Numbered from the stretch's first letter, positions 8,857 to 18,275 are shown. The stretch: 64,000 nt of DNA from Photobacterium profundum (GCF_003026285.1 NZ_PYOD01000011.1:1-64000), one strand, 5' to 3'. The notes: generated by a model not told the origin, from the letters alone. Numbers and translations: made by a program.

Positions 8857-9237
8857 ATCCTGACTGATAGATTCTGGCATCGCGACAAGAAGTTTTTCGT
8901 AATTCTCGCCATTATAAATATTGTTATACCCCAACTTTTTCAATGCTTGCTCTGCTATCTCGGCTCGCCGACCTGAACGGCAATATAATAAAATTATTTG
9001 AGATTTATCATCAGAGAAAGATGTTATTGATCCTATTTTATCGAAAGGGATATTAATCGATTGAGGAAGGTGACCTGCCATAAATTCGTCATTAGAACGA
9101 ACATCAATTAGCAGTGGGTTTCCTGTATTGTAATGCTGCCAAAATTCTTTAGCTGTAACGACTTCTGCATGCACGTTTGTTATCGTGAGGCTGGTTAATA
9201 ACAATAATGCCGATATAAAAGAGGAATATACTCTCAC
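8848..9237 (-). CDS. Periplasmic rhodanese-like sulfurtransferase (PspE type)
   Basis: A 129-residue secreted single-domain rhodanese. Residues 1-24 are a signal peptide (ending NVHA). The domain contains IDVRSNDEFMAGHLPQSINIP and an active-site loop C86-RSGRR, which has the catalytic cysteine and basic residues needed to carry a persulfide. Rhodaneses of this kind move sulfane sulfur from thiosulfate or polysulfide to an acceptor; the natural acceptor here is unknown. Similar to E. coli PspE and GlpE in size, with export making PspE the closer functional analogue. It stands alone, 80 bp downstream of ppa in the same direction, so co-transcription with ppa is possible. Confidence 0.88.
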   Translation of the reverse strand: MRVYSSFISALLLLTSLTITNVHAEVVTAKEFWQHYNTGNPLLIDVRSNDEFMAGHLPQSINIPFDKIGSITSFSDDKSQIILLYCRSGRRAEIAEQALKKLGYNNIYNGENYEKLLVAMPESISQDKK

Positions 9238-9317
9238 GTGGAATGCTCTTTCTGTAATGCTAAGGGAGAATATAAACGCCTCTTAATAGAAGCGTTTACT
9301 TGAAAATGATATGAGTA

Positions 9318-9848
9318 TTATTTTTCTTGAGCACGTTTAAAAGATGTCATTATCTCTTCTTTGGCAGCTGCGGCATCTTCCCATCCGTCGACCTTTACCC
9401 ATTTACCGACTTCGAGCTCTTTGTAACGTTCAAAGAAGTGGGTGATTTGTGCTTTAAGCAGCTCAGGTAGATCATTTACATCTTGGATATGATCATACTC
9501 TTTGCTTAATTTACTATGTGGAACGGCCACTATTTTTGCATCTTCACCTGATTCATCTGACATTTTTAGCACGCCAACAGGACGGCAACGAATAACGGCG
9601 CCTGGTACTAATGGATAAGGTGTTGGTACTAATACATCAACAGGATCACCGTCTAACGATAGCGTGTCATTAACATAGCCATAGTTACATGGGTAGAACA
9701 TTGGAGATGACATAAAGCGATCGACAAAAATGGCACCAGTATCTTTATCGACTTCGTATTTAATTGGATCTGCATTGGCTGGAATTTCAATAACAACATA
9801 AATGTCTTCAGGAATATCCTTTCCTGCAGGTACCTGATTAAGGCTCAT
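9318..9848 (-). CDS. ppa: Inorganic pyrophosphatase
   Basis: Family I soluble pyrophosphatase of 176 residues, which hydrolyses pyrophosphate to phosphate and so drives biosynthetic reactions forward. The metal-binding signature DGDPVDVLV is intact (D66, D68, D71), as are the upstream FYPCNYGYV stretch and C-terminal conserved KVDGWEDA. Length equals the E. coli hexameric enzyme (176). The ATG at 9848 follows a purine-rich GGAAG ribosome site. Position between ytfP and fbp is as in E. coli. Confidence 0.97.
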   Translation of the reverse strand: MSLNQVPAGKDIPEDIYVVIEIPANADPIKYEVDKDTGAIFVDRFMSSPMFYPCNYGYVNDTLSLDGDPVDVLVPTPYPLVPGAVIRCRPVGVLKMSDESGEDAKIVAVPHSKLSKEYDHIQDVNDLPELLKAQITHFFERYKELEVGKWVKVDGWEDAAAAKEEIMTSFKRAQEK

Positions 9849-10031
9849 GATTAACTTCCTTATATTACGTTAATAAAATGTTGTAGATATAAGAATTATA
9901 ACCAGTGAATCTAAAATAAAAAGAAAATTGGTGGTTCACTATTACCTTTAGACAGAAACAAGTAAAAAGGCTGACCTATCTCTATATTATTCGATGAAGA
10001 GGCTTTCATTGAACATGTATTATGATGAAGT

Positions 10032-10060
10032 ACAGCAGGTTGCAATGCACAACCTGCTGT
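10032..10060. terminator. Hairpin after fbp
   Basis: Perfect 11-bp stem ACAGCAGGTTG/CAACCTGCTGT with a 7-nt loop, 8 bp downstream of the fbp stop on the minus strand. The minus-strand side lacks a strong T run; the plus-strand side continues TTATTTTATT. Still the likely 3' end of the fbp transcript. Confidence 0.65.
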
Positions 10061-10067
10061 TATTTTA

Positions 10068-11084
10068 TTAGTATTGCTCTGGGTATTCTTCTATAAATGA
10101 TTCAACTTGCTTAACCATATTGGTTGAGCCAACGAAGAAGGGAACACGCTGATGCAACTCAGTTGGTATGATGTCCAAGATGCGATTTTTACCATCTGAA
10201 GCAATACCACCGGCTTGTTCCATTAAAAATGCCATTGGATTGCATTCATATAATAAGCGGAGCTTTCCGTTTGGATACATTGCCGTACTTGGGTACATAT
10301 AAATACCCCCCTTTAACAGATTTCGGTGAAAATCTGAGACTAAAGAGCCAATATAACGAGAAGTGTAAGGGCGGTTATCTGCAGGTACATCTTCTTGGCA
10401 GAACTTAATGTACTTTTTAACACCTTGTGGAAAACGAATGTAGTTCCCTTCGTTTATTGAGTAAATTTGACCATCTTCTGGAATCTGCATACTTTCATGA
10501 GATAAGCAGAATACACCTAATGATGGATCATATGTAAAGCCATGAATGCCATTACCTGTGGTGTAAACCAACATGGTTGATGAACCATAGATCACATAAC
10601 CTGCGGCAACTTGTTGATTACCTGGTTGTAAGAAATCTTCTTGGGTGGGTGTAGTGCCAATCGGTGAAACACGACGATAAATAGAAAAAATAGTACCGAC
10701 AGAGACATTGACGTCAATGTTTGAAGACCCATCAAGTGGGTCCATTAAGATGACATATTTAGCATTGCGATTTAGATCTTTATTGAACGTAACCGCTTCA
10801 TCTTCTTCTTCACTCGCCACACCACATACTTGGTCTCGAGCTTCCATTGCTGCCTTGAATTTATCGTTGGCATACAGGTCAAGTTTTTGTTGTTCTTCAC
10901 CCTGAACATTTTCGCTGCCTACGGCACCAGTAATATCAACTAATCCAGCTTTGTTGATTTCACGGTTGACGATCTTTGCTGCAAGTTTTATCGAGCCTAA
11001 CAGTGATGATAGATCACCGCTAGCATGGGGGAAGTCATTTTGTTTCTCTACGATGAACTCACCAAGAGTTTTCATATTGGGCAT
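10068..11084 (-). CDS. fbp: Fructose-1,6-bisphosphatase class I
   Basis: Gluconeogenic enzyme converting fructose 1,6-bisphosphate to fructose 6-phosphate. The metal/phosphate motif [19 protein letters not shown] and the C-terminal region [22 protein letters not shown] are intact. An AAGGA ribosome site lies 6 bp before ATG 11084 (product [10 protein letters not shown]..., 338 aa). The next ATG at 11075 gives the more conventional family start MKTLGEF but is too far from that site; upstream TTG/ATG codons to 11102 are also in frame. E. coli Fbp has 332 residues. It is divergent from mpl across a 194-bp gap. Confidence 0.95.
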   Translation of the reverse strand: MPNMKTLGEFIVEKQNDFPHASGDLSSLLGSIKLAAKIVNREINKAGLVDITGAVGSENVQGEEQQKLDLYANDKFKAAMEARDQVCGVASEEEDEAVTFNKDLNRNAKYVILMDPLDGSSNIDVNVSVGTIFSIYRRVSPIGTTPTQEDFLQPGNQQVAAGYVIYGSSTMLVYTTGNGIHGFTYDPSLGVFCLSHESMQIPEDGQIYSINEGNYIRFPQGVKKYIKFCQEDVPADNRPYTSRYIGSLVSDFHRNLLKGGIYMYPSTAMYPNGKLRLLYECNPMAFLMEQAGGIASDGKNRILDIIPTELHQRVPFFVGSTNMVKQVESFIEEYPEQY

Positions 11085-11278
11085 GTACAATCCTTGCATC
11101 AAGTTGTCACTGGGGCGTTTATGTCAGGTACAATGTCTCGAATGGACAATTTTGCGTACCTGTTTTATAAAGTGTTACCTGTTTGTATATGACAAATTGT
11201 ATAGAAAGATCTTTTTTATGGTAACGAAGTAATACAAAAGCGTGAAATGACCTTAATTTAGCCAGTGAGCCAGACGTT

Positions 11279-12637
11279 ATGCACATTCATATTTTAGGTA
11301 TATGCGGCACATTTATGGGCGGGGCTGCAACCCTAGCCAGACAATTGGGCCATAAAGTGACTGGCAGTGATGCCAATGTTTATCCTCCAATGAGTACTTT
11401 GCTTGAATCTCAGGGAATTGAGATTATTCAGGGGTATGATCCTGCGCAATTAAGCCCTGCGCCTGATTTGGTGGTTATCGGCAATGCAATGAGCCGTGGT
11501 AACCCGTGCGTTGAACATGTACTGAATAGCAATTTGCGCTATACCTCTGGCCCCCAATGGCTACAAGAGTTTCTATTACATGATCGTTGGGTTTTAGCTG
11601 TTGCTGGCACACACGGTAAGACGACAACTGCCAGCATGTTAGCGTGGATCCTTGAAGATTGTGGGTATGAACCGGGCTTCCTAGTGGGGGGAGTACTTGG
11701 CAACTTTGGTATCTCTGCCCGCTTAGGTGAAAGTATGTTTTTCGTTGTCGAAGCGGACGAATACGATAGTGCTTTTTTTGATAAACGTTCTAAGTTTGTT
11801 CATTATCACCCTCGAACGCTTGTTATGAATAATTTGGAGTTCGATCACGCTGATATTTTTGATGATTTGAAAGCCATTCAACGTCAGTTTCATCACTTAG
11901 TGAGAACAGTGCCAAGTAATGGACGCATTTTGGCACCCAAAGGTGTAGAGAGTATTCAGCAGACCCTTGATATGGGGTGTTGGAGTGAGCTTGAATTTAC
12001 CGGAGACGATGGTCATTGGATTGCGAAAAAGCAAATGACTGATGGTAGTGTATTTGATGTGTACCTTGATGGCTTAATGATCGGTACAGTACGTTGGGAT
12101 TTAGTCGGTGATCATAATGTGAGTAATGCACTAATGGCGATCGCAGCGGCGCGTCATGTTGGTGTTACGCCAGATCTGGGCTGTGAAGCATTAGCAACAT
12201 TTATTAATACTAAGCGCCGCCTAGAATTAAAAGGCGAAGTGAAAGGCGTTAAGGTCTATGATGATTTTGCCCATCACCCAACCGCGATTGAGCTGACCTT
12301 AGGTGGATTACGCGCAAAAGTAGGCGACGAACAACGTATTTTGGCAGTACTAGAGCCGCGTTCAAATACGATGAAACTTGGGGTGCATAAAGGGGATATC
12401 GCCCCTGCATTAAATGCAGCTGATTACGTGTTTATCTATCAACCAGACACTATTCCATGGTCAGTTAATGAAATTGCCGATGGTTGTTCACAGCCAGCAG
12501 CAACGGATATTGACCTCGATAAGCTGGTGGATAAAATTGTCACTGAAGCGAAAGATGGCGACACTATTCTAGTGATGAGCAATGGTGGTTTCGGTGGCAT
12601 TCATGACAAGCTACTTGCTGCTCTAGCGGCTAAATAA
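11279..12637 (+). CDS. mpl: UDP-N-acetylmuramate:tripeptide ligase Mpl
   Basis: Murein-recycling ligase of 452 residues that joins the recovered tripeptide L-Ala-gamma-D-Glu-meso-Dap to UDP-MurNAc. The Mur-ligase ATP loop AGTHGKTTTAS is at about residues 109-119, with an N-terminal Rossmann motif (HILGICGTFMGG) and central acidic EADEYDSAFFD. The C-terminal Mur ligase domain carries YDDFAHHPTAIELTL. It ends 21 bp before ubiX and shares its direction, so the two are probably co-transcribed. This fbp-mpl arrangement is shared with E. coli. Confidence 0.96.
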   Translation: MHIHILGICGTFMGGAATLARQLGHKVTGSDANVYPPMSTLLESQGIEIIQGYDPAQLSPAPDLVVIGNAMSRGNPCVEHVLNSNLRYTSGPQWLQEFLLHDRWVLAVAGTHGKTTTASMLAWILEDCGYEPGFLVGGVLGNFGISARLGESMFFVVEADEYDSAFFDKRSKFVHYHPRTLVMNNLEFDHADIFDDLKAIQRQFHHLVRTVPSNGRILAPKGVESIQQTLDMGCWSELEFTGDDGHWIAKKQMTDGSVFDVYLDGLMIGTVRWDLVGDHNVSNALMAIAAARHVGVTPDLGCEALATFINTKRRLELKGEVKGVKVYDDFAHHPTAIELTLGGLRAKVGDEQRILAVLEPRSNTMKLGVHKGDIAPALNAADYVFIYQPDTIPWSVNEIADGCSQPAATDIDLDKLVDKIVTEAKDGDTILVMSNGGFGGIHDKLLAALAAK

Positions 12638-12658
12638 TGGTGATTAAGGGTTTGAACA

Positions 12659-13279
12659 ATGAAAGATAAACGCATTACCTTAGCGTGGACTGGCGCTTCT
12701 GGTGCTCCTTATGGCTTGCGTTTATTAGAGTGCTTGCTTGCTGCTGATTATCATGTGTATTTGCTGATTTCGTCTGCTGCAAGGGTGGTGTTGGCTACCG
12801 AGCATGGCTTGAAGTTACCAGCTGGCCCTGATGCTACGAAGGCTATTTTAGTTGAACATTTACAGTGCGACGCCAGTCAATTATCAGTATGTGGTAAAGA
12901 TGATTGGTTCTCGCCAGTTGCATCAGGATCTGCGGCACCGAAGAAAATGATTGTATGCCCTTGCTCTACTGGAACGCTAGCCTCTGTCGCACACGGTATG
13001 TCTGACAACTTGATTGAACGTGCAGCCGATGTTGTCATGAAGGAGCGTGGGCAGCTATTAATGGTGGTACGAGAAACACCGTTCTCTACTCTTCATCTTG
13101 AGAATATGCTGAAGTTATCAAAAATGGGGGTGACGATTATGCCCGCAGCTCCGGGGTTTTATCATCAGCCTGAATCCATCAATGATCTTGTTGATTTTAT
13201 GGTCGCAAGAATGCTGGATCATTTGAGTATTGAACAAGGTCTTGTTCCTCGTTGGGGATATGATCAGCGAAAAAAATAG
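12659..13279 (+). CDS. ubiX: Flavin prenyltransferase UbiX
   Basis: A 206-residue flavoprotein that attaches a dimethylallyl group to FMN to make the prenylated flavin cofactor of UbiD decarboxylase in ubiquinone synthesis. The FMN-binding N-terminus [15 protein letters not shown] (about residues 10-24) and the [25 protein letters not shown] segment are characteristic. Located 21 bp after mpl in the same direction and followed by a strong terminator. Confidence 0.94.
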   Translation: MKDKRITLAWTGASGAPYGLRLLECLLAADYHVYLLISSAARVVLATEHGLKLPAGPDATKAILVEHLQCDASQLSVCGKDDWFSPVASGSAAPKKMIVCPCSTGTLASVAHGMSDNLIERAADVVMKERGQLLMVVRETPFSTLHLENMLKLSKMGVTIMPAAPGFYHQPESINDLVDFMVARMLDHLSIEQGLVPRWGYDQRKK

Positions 13280-13291
13280 CGCTTATTATTG

Positions 13292-13319
13292 AAAAAAGCC
13301 CACAACTGTGGGCTTTTTT
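13292..13319. terminator. Bidirectional terminator between ubiX and usp
   Basis: Stem AGCCCACA/TGTGGGCT at 13297-13314 with A run before and T run after, suited to ending ubiX transcription and the opposing UspA-family transcript. Confidence 0.9.
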
Positions 13320-13335
13320 ATTTGTATTATTTGAC

Positions 13336-13782
13336 CTATTTAAGGTGGGCCTGCGGCTTTAATACCAATACATTAATTGGTGAGTTTTCAACTACTTTTG
13401 AAGCAACAGAGCCTAGCATAACGCGATCGAGCTTCGAACGTTTATGGCTTGGCATGATGATGAGGTCGGCACCAATTTTTTCTGAATACTCAAGGATTGT
13501 TGTCCAGGTTTTCCCTTCACAAACATGCAGGTGATGTAATACTTCATCTGGAATATATTGCTCTGCAAATGCTTTGAGTTGCTTTTGAGTATCTTGCATC
13601 ATTTTACGAGCTGCATCTTTGGGGAAGTAGCTCGATACCAATGACATGTGAATACCTGGTAATACATTCAATAAATGAATCGTCGCGTTAGATTGTTTTG
13701 CATGCCATACAGCCAATTCAACAGCCTTGTCTGCAAAACCTTTTTCATTTAGATCAACAGGAACCAAAATTTGCTTATACAT
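13336..13782 (-). CDS. UspA-family universal stress protein next to TRAP transporter
   Basis: A 148-residue single-domain Usp protein. The ATP-binding loop normally reads G-x2-G-x9-G-S/T; here the first two glycines are replaced by P111 and K114 (PSHKRSKLDRVMLGS), while G124-S125 remains. This suggests a UspA-like form that does not bind ATP in the MJ0577 manner. It follows the TRAP permease after 74 bp in the same direction, recalling TeaD, a Usp protein that regulates the TeaABC TRAP transporter of Halomonas (an ATP-binding relative, so the mechanism may differ). A role in tuning the transporter is inference from context. Confidence 0.9.
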   Translation of the reverse strand: MYKQILVPVDLNEKGFADKAVELAVWHAKQSNATIHLLNVLPGIHMSLVSSYFPKDAARKMMQDTQKQLKAFAEQYIPDEVLHHLHVCEGKTWTTILEYSEKIGADLIIMPSHKRSKLDRVMLGSVASKVVENSPINVLVLKPQAHLK

Positions 13783-13856
13783 ATTATTCTCTATAATTGT
13801 ATGGCTCTAAAGGAAGTGGATGCTCCCTTTAGAGTTTAGACCGTTATGCTGAGTCG

Positions 13857-16433
13857 TTATTTTGTCAATTCAGCTTTTGCTCGTCGGCGTTGGTTCCATC
13901 CTAAAGCACCTAAAAGAAGTAAAGTGGGAACAAAAACCCATTCTTTCATTGGTCTGACTGCCGGAAGGCTCACTTTCGTGATTTCCCAATCAAAGTCGAT
14001 ACCTGCTGCTTCTGCAGAGCTACCAAACTCAATCATATCAACAATCATTTTTTCACCGTCTTGACGTAGCATCAGCCCTGTTGATGCAATGCGATCATTG
14101 GGATCAATGGCATCTTCATCAAATGGTAACAGTACATGCTTAGTAATAAACTTACCTTCTAAGTTTTCACCACTGACTTGTAATTCAAGAGGTTGGCCAA
14201 CCGCTAACTTATCTGCAGCGTCGACGATCAATGTACCTGGCATTTCATGCTTGGCATCGTAGACCATATCCCACCAATAACCAGGGCGGAATAATGAGAA
14301 GGTAATTAAGAGGAGTAATGCGACTTCCCACCATTTCGTTTTGGTAAACCACCAACCTTGTGTCGCGGCAGAGAAGGTTAACATTGCTATAACGGCTGAT
14401 ACGATAGTAAGGGTGAGGTGCCACCAGGAATCAATGTCGATCAACAATAATTGCGTATTGAAGATAAACATAAATGGCAAAATTGCAGTCCGAATATCGT
14501 AGGTAAAGCCTTGAATACCTGTTCTTATTGGGTCAGATTTGGCAATCGCTGCGGCTGCAAAAGCGGCAAGACCGACAGGTGGCGTATCGTCGGCAAGAAT
14601 ACCAAAATAGAATACGAATAGATGTACTGCAATTAACGGGATGATGAGTCCACTTTGTGCCCCAAGCGTTACAATAACGGGTGCCATTAGCGTTGATACC
14701 ACGATGTAGTTCGCGGTTGTTGGCAGCCCCATTCCTAATATTAAGCTAATAATTGCTGTAAATAGCAGCATTAGCATGATATTTCCGCCTGAAATGAACT
14801 CGACAAAGTCAGTCATTACCAAGCCGATACCCGTTAGTGTAACTACGCCTACCACGACACCTGCAGCTGCTGTTGCGACACCGATACCGATCATGTTTCT
14901 GCCACCAGAAACAAGACTTTCGATGAGATCATTAGCACCTTCGCGTGCGGCATCGGTTAATGTTTTCTCTTTATTAAACAGTGCCAATAATGGGCGCTGT
15001 GTTAGTAAAATGAAAATCATAAAGACGGTTGCCCAAAATGCAGAAAGACCAGGAGAAAAGCGTTCAACGGTTAAGCACCAAACCAGTACAACGATAGGCA
15101 ATAAGAAATACAGACCAGATTTAATCGTAGGGCCTGGGTCTGGCACTTCGGTTAGTTCTTCATCTGGGCTTTCCATCGTATGATCTTGATAGTTAGCCGA
15201 GACTTTTATCAAAGCAACATAGGCAATTAAAATCGCAACAGCAATCATTGGCGTTGCAGCTGTGCCGAATACATCTTTTGTCCAGCCGATACCGTAATAA
15301 ACCGCACCACTGATCACTATCAGACCCAGTATCGTGACCACAAATGATAATAAGCTTTGTGCCATGGTTGGCTTATAACGACGTGGTAGCCCAGTCATAC
15401 CTGCTTTACAGGCTTCAAGGTGGACAATATACAGCAAGGCAATATACGAAATTAATGCAGGTAAAATTGCCGCTTTAATAACTTCGACATAAGAAATACC
15501 GACATACTCAACCATTAGGAATGCTGCTGCACCCATGATTGGTGGAGTAAGCTGTCCATTAGTTGACGCTGCGACCTCAACGGCCCCGGCTTTTTCGCCG
15601 GAGAATCCGACGCGCTTCATCAATGGAATAGTAAAGGTACCAGTGGTAACAACGTTCGCGATTGATGAGCCAGATACTAACCCTGATAACCCTGATGCAA
15701 CAACGGCGGCTTTAGCTGGCCCGCCACGCATATGACCTAATAAAGAGAATGCGACTTTAATGAAATAAGCCCCAGCTCCGGCTCGCTCTAACATTGCACC
15801 AAATAATACAAATAAGAAGACGAAGGAGGTTGATACGCCAAGTGCAACACCAAATACCCCTTCTGTAGTTAGCCATAAATGAGACATTGCCTTATTTAGA
15901 CTAGCCCCTTTATGTGCAATAACATCTGGCATATGTGGGCCACCAAAGGTGTACAGCAAGAAGACAGCTGCGACAACCATTAGAGGCGGACCAAGTGCAC
16001 GACGAGTTGCTTCAAGTAATAGGACCATGCCCATTACCGCAACCACAATATCTATTTGAGTAGGAGCGCCTGAACGTTCAGCGAGGCTGGTATAGAAAAT
16101 GTAGATATAACCAGCGGCAAAACTGCCCGCTAACGCCAGGATCCAATCAACGACTGGAATATGATCGCGTGGCGAGTTTTTTAGAGCAGGGTAAGCGGTA
16201 AACGCCAGAAAAATAGCAAAAGAGAGGTGTACTGAACGTGCTTCGGTGTCGTTAAGGATGCCAAAGTTAAAAATAAATGGGAGCGGTGATGCGTACCATA
16301 ATTGGAATAGTGACCAACACAGTGGAACTAACCATAAAATACGCCCAGCAATACCTGCGGGGGTTCGTGCTCCAGTATCTGCTTGTGCCACCATGTCTTG
16401 AACATCTGGTGACGTGTCTGTTGTTTTCGTCAT
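13857..16433 (-). CDS. TRAP transporter fused 4TM/12TM permease with C-terminal periplasmic domain
   Basis: An 858-residue inner-membrane permease in which the small DctQ-like and large DctM-like subunits are fused, as is normal for TAXI-type TRAP systems. Many hydrophobic helices run from about residue 25 to 740, including the conserved LVSGSSIANVVTTGTFTIPLMK and GLPTTANYIV stretches of the DctM part. The last roughly 110 residues form a soluble domain (DUF3394-like) with a PDZ-like EFGSSAEAAGIDFDWEITKV motif before a final transmembrane helix and basic tail. An AGGA ribosome site precedes ATG 16433. It is second in the operon after the binding protein. Substrate cannot be told from sequence; relatives carry dicarboxylates, glutamate or other organic acids. 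Confidence 0.92.
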   Translation of the reverse strand: MTKTTDTSPDVQDMVAQADTGARTPAGIAGRILWLVPLCWSLFQLWYASPLPFIFNFGILNDTEARSVHLSFAIFLAFTAYPALKNSPRDHIPVVDWILALAGSFAAGYIYIFYTSLAERSGAPTQIDIVVAVMGMVLLLEATRRALGPPLMVVAAVFLLYTFGGPHMPDVIAHKGASLNKAMSHLWLTTEGVFGVALGVSTSFVFLFVLFGAMLERAGAGAYFIKVAFSLLGHMRGGPAKAAVVASGLSGLVSGSSIANVVTTGTFTIPLMKRVGFSGEKAGAVEVAASTNGQLTPPIMGAAAFLMVEYVGISYVEVIKAAILPALISYIALLYIVHLEACKAGMTGLPRRYKPTMAQSLLSFVVTILGLIVISGAVYYGIGWTKDVFGTAATPMIAVAILIAYVALIKVSANYQDHTMESPDEELTEVPDPGPTIKSGLYFLLPIVVLVWCLTVERFSPGLSAFWATVFMIFILLTQRPLLALFNKEKTLTDAAREGANDLIESLVSGGRNMIGIGVATAAAGVVVGVVTLTGIGLVMTDFVEFISGGNIMLMLLFTAIISLILGMGLPTTANYIVVSTLMAPVIVTLGAQSGLIIPLIAVHLFVFYFGILADDTPPVGLAAFAAAAIAKSDPIRTGIQGFTYDIRTAILPFMFIFNTQLLLIDIDSWWHLTLTIVSAVIAMLTFSAATQGWWFTKTKWWEVALLLLITFSLFRPGYWWDMVYDAKHEMPGTLIVDAADKLAVGQPLELQVSGENLEGKFITKHVLLPFDEDAIDPNDRIASTGLMLRQDGEKMIVDMIEFGSSAEAAGIDFDWEITKVSLPAVRPMKEWVFVPTLLLLGALGWNQRRRAKAELTK

Positions 16434-16477
16434 GCAGCATCCTGTTTTTTATGATTTTTTATGGGCATGTTAAATAA

Positions 16478-16501
16478 CATGCGCCGCAATCGCGGCGCAT
16501 G
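16478..16501 (-). other. GC-rich hairpin between TRAP binding-protein and permease genes
   Basis: A perfect 10-bp stem CATGCGCCGC/GCGGCGCATG with a 4-nt loop lies in the 106-bp gap between the two TRAP genes. It lacks a good T run. Such intercistronic stems often partly stop transcription or protect the upstream mRNA so that binding protein exceeds permease. Confidence 0.65.
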
Positions 16502-16539
16502 GGGGCAACGGAGTGCCTCTTAAATGTAGTCAATCTTGA

Positions 16540-17511
16540 TTATTTTGGAAGAAGACCAGCTTCTTTGTAGTAGCGGATTGCACCTGGGTGAAGAGGGATA
16601 GATAGACCATTTTTGATCATGTCTTCTTTCTTCAAGTTAGCAAATGCTGGGTGTAGACGTTTGAAGGTGCTGAAGTTTTCAAATACGGCTTTTACTACTT
16701 CGTAAACGACTTCATCAGAAACATCTGTTGTAGAAACCATCGTTGCTGCAACACCGAAGCTGTTTACATCTTCGTTTGAGCCTTTATACATGCCACCTGG
16801 TACTGTTGTTGTTGTGTAGTACGGGTTATCAGCAACAATTTTTTCAATTGCAGCGCCTGTTGCAGGTATTAGCTTCGCATCACAAGATGTTGTCGCTTCT
16901 TTGATTGAACCGTTTGGGTGACCAACAACATAGACAAAGGCGTCAATTTTATTGTCACAAAGTGCTTGTGAGCGCTCAGAACCTTTTAATTCTGACGTGA
17001 GTTTAAAGTCAGCGTTAGTCCAACCTAGGGCGTCCATTACAACACCCATTGTTGCACGGTCACCAGAACCTGGATTACCAATATTTACGCGCTTGCCTTT
17101 TAAATCTTCAACGCTATCAATACCAGCATCAGTACGGGCGATGATGTTGAATGGTTCTGTATGTAATGAGAATACAGCACGTAATTTCTTGTACGGTCCT
17201 TGTTTTTCAAATTTACTCGTACCGTTATAACCGTGGTACTGCCAATCTGATTGAACAATACCAAAATCTAATTCGCCAGCACGCATGGTATTGACGTTAT
17301 AGATAGAACCACCTGTTGATTCTACAGAACAACGAACATTGTGCTCTTTGCTGCTTTTATTGACTAGTTTACAAATAGCGCCGCCTGTTGGGTAATAAAC
17401 ACCCGTAACAGAACCAGTACCAATGGTTACAAATTCTTGAGCGTTAGCCATGCCTGCTGTCATTACAACGCCTGCTAGTGCACTCATTTGTAGTAATTTT
17501 TTAAATGCCAT
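16540..17511 (-). CDS. TAXI family TRAP transporter solute-binding protein
   Basis: A 323-residue periplasmic binding protein. Residues 1-24 are a signal peptide (ending GMANA). The mature start FVTIGTGSVTGVYYPTGGAIC is the hallmark of the TAXI family (TRAP-associated extracytoplasmic immunogenic). It should deliver its ligand to the fused permease coded immediately downstream. The family is largely uncharacterised in ligand terms, with glutamate/glutamine reported for one Thermus member. It is first gene of a three-gene operon with permease and Usp-like protein. A 16-bp palindrome at 17555-17570 lies 44 bp before the start and is a candidate operator. Confidence 0.94.
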   Translation of the reverse strand: MAFKKLLQMSALAGVVMTAGMANAQEFVTIGTGSVTGVYYPTGGAICKLVNKSSKEHNVRCSVESTGGSIYNVNTMRAGELDFGIVQSDWQYHGYNGTSKFEKQGPYKKLRAVFSLHTEPFNIIARTDAGIDSVEDLKGKRVNIGNPGSGDRATMGVVMDALGWTNADFKLTSELKGSERSQALCDNKIDAFVYVVGHPNGSIKEATTSCDAKLIPATGAAIEKIVADNPYYTTTTVPGGMYKGSNEDVNSFGVAATMVSTTDVSDEVVYEVVKAVFENFSTFKRLHPAFANLKKEDMIKNGLSIPLHPGAIRYYKEAGLLPK

Positions 17512-17554
17512 GCTTGTCCCTTATTGATTGTAGTTATCTCCATTTAGGAAATGT

Positions 17555-17570
17555 TTTCCATCGATGGAAA
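17555..17570. promoter_or_regulatory. 16-bp perfect palindrome upstream of TRAP operon
   Basis: The sequence TTTCCATCGATGGAAA is a perfect palindrome, with another GGAAA half-site just to its left (17548-17552, spaced by TG). It lies 44-59 bp before the binding-protein ATG, a position suited to a repressor operator or to a leader hairpin. The protein that binds is unknown. Confidence 0.5.
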
Positions 17571-17756
17571 GGCATCCTTGCGGAAGTAAATCAGCCAGAT
17601 AATAGCAAAGTTGATGGAAATATTTAAAACTGTGTTAACAAAGATGTACAAAATGTTTGATAAAAAGGAGGGGGATAGTTGACTATTTCTTGTTATTTGT
17701 CTTTTTTATCAATTGGTTGGTGATGTTTTGTTCGAGGGGGGATAAGTTTTCTTGAT

Positions 17757-17772
17757 TGTGAGCTTTATCTCA
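17757..17772. promoter_or_regulatory. Possible CRP site far upstream of TRAP operon
   Basis: TGTGA-N6-TCTCA differs from the CRP core TGTGA-N6-TCACA at one position. It lies about 245 bp from the TRAP binding-protein start and about 30 bp after argR, so it is a weak candidate. Confidence 0.3.
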
Positions 17773-17778
17773 TTTAAT

Positions 17779-17802
17779 GGGGGCTAAAAGCCCCCGATTT
17801 TT
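17779..17802. terminator. Hairpin after argR
   Basis: Stem GGGGGCT/AGCCCCC with a 3-nt loop. The T run (GATTTTT) follows on the plus strand rather than on the argR (minus) strand, so its efficiency for argR is uncertain. Confidence 0.5.
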
Positions 17803-17804
17803 GA

Positions 17805-18275
17805 TTAGATGCTGTAATCGAAAAGGTCACACACAGAATTAAAGAGCTCTTCTGTTGTTGTTGTGTTGGTTGGGGTAATGAAAATTGTATCATCACCTGC
17901 AACAACACCAAGGATACCTTCTGCTTTACCTAATGAATCCAGTAAGCGAGCGATAACTTGTGCGGCACCTGGGCCGGTATGAATGACAACTAGGGCGCTG
18001 TTATGACCCACTTCCATTACGAGTTCCTTTAAAGGACTTGTAGTAGTCGGCACACCTAGTTCAATTGGTAAACAATAGACCATCTCCATTTTTGCATTAC
18101 GAGTACGGACAGCACCGAACTTGGTCAGCATACGGGAGACCTTGGATTGGTTGATGTTGTCGAACCCCTGAGCTTTCAAGGCATCAACAATTTCACCTTG
18201 GGAGCTGAACTTTTCTTCTTTAAGAATAGATTTGAATGCTTTAATTAAGCGTTCTTGTTTATCTGAATTTCGCAT
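17805..18275 (-). CDS. argR: Arginine repressor ArgR
   Basis: A 156-residue hexameric repressor of arginine synthesis with arginine as corepressor, also needed for Xer recombination in E. coli. Residues 1-75 form the winged-helix DNA-binding domain ([35 protein letters not shown]). The C-terminal core contains the arginine-contacting and trimer region [16 protein letters not shown] and GDDTIFITP. Length equals the E. coli protein. It is divergent from mdh, as in E. coli and vibrios. Confidence 0.97.
   Translation of the reverse strand: MRNSDKQERLIKAFKSILKEEKFSSQGEIVDALKAQGFDNINQSKVSRMLTKFGAVRTRNAKMEMVYCLPIELGVPTTTSPLKELVMEVGHNSALVVIHTGPGAAQVIARLLDSLGKAEGILGVVAGDDTIFITPTNTTTTEELFNSVCDLFDYSI

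Noticed and set aside
13289-13534. Plus-strand frame after ubiX
   Set aside because: Starts inside a terminator and is antisense to the Usp-like gene.
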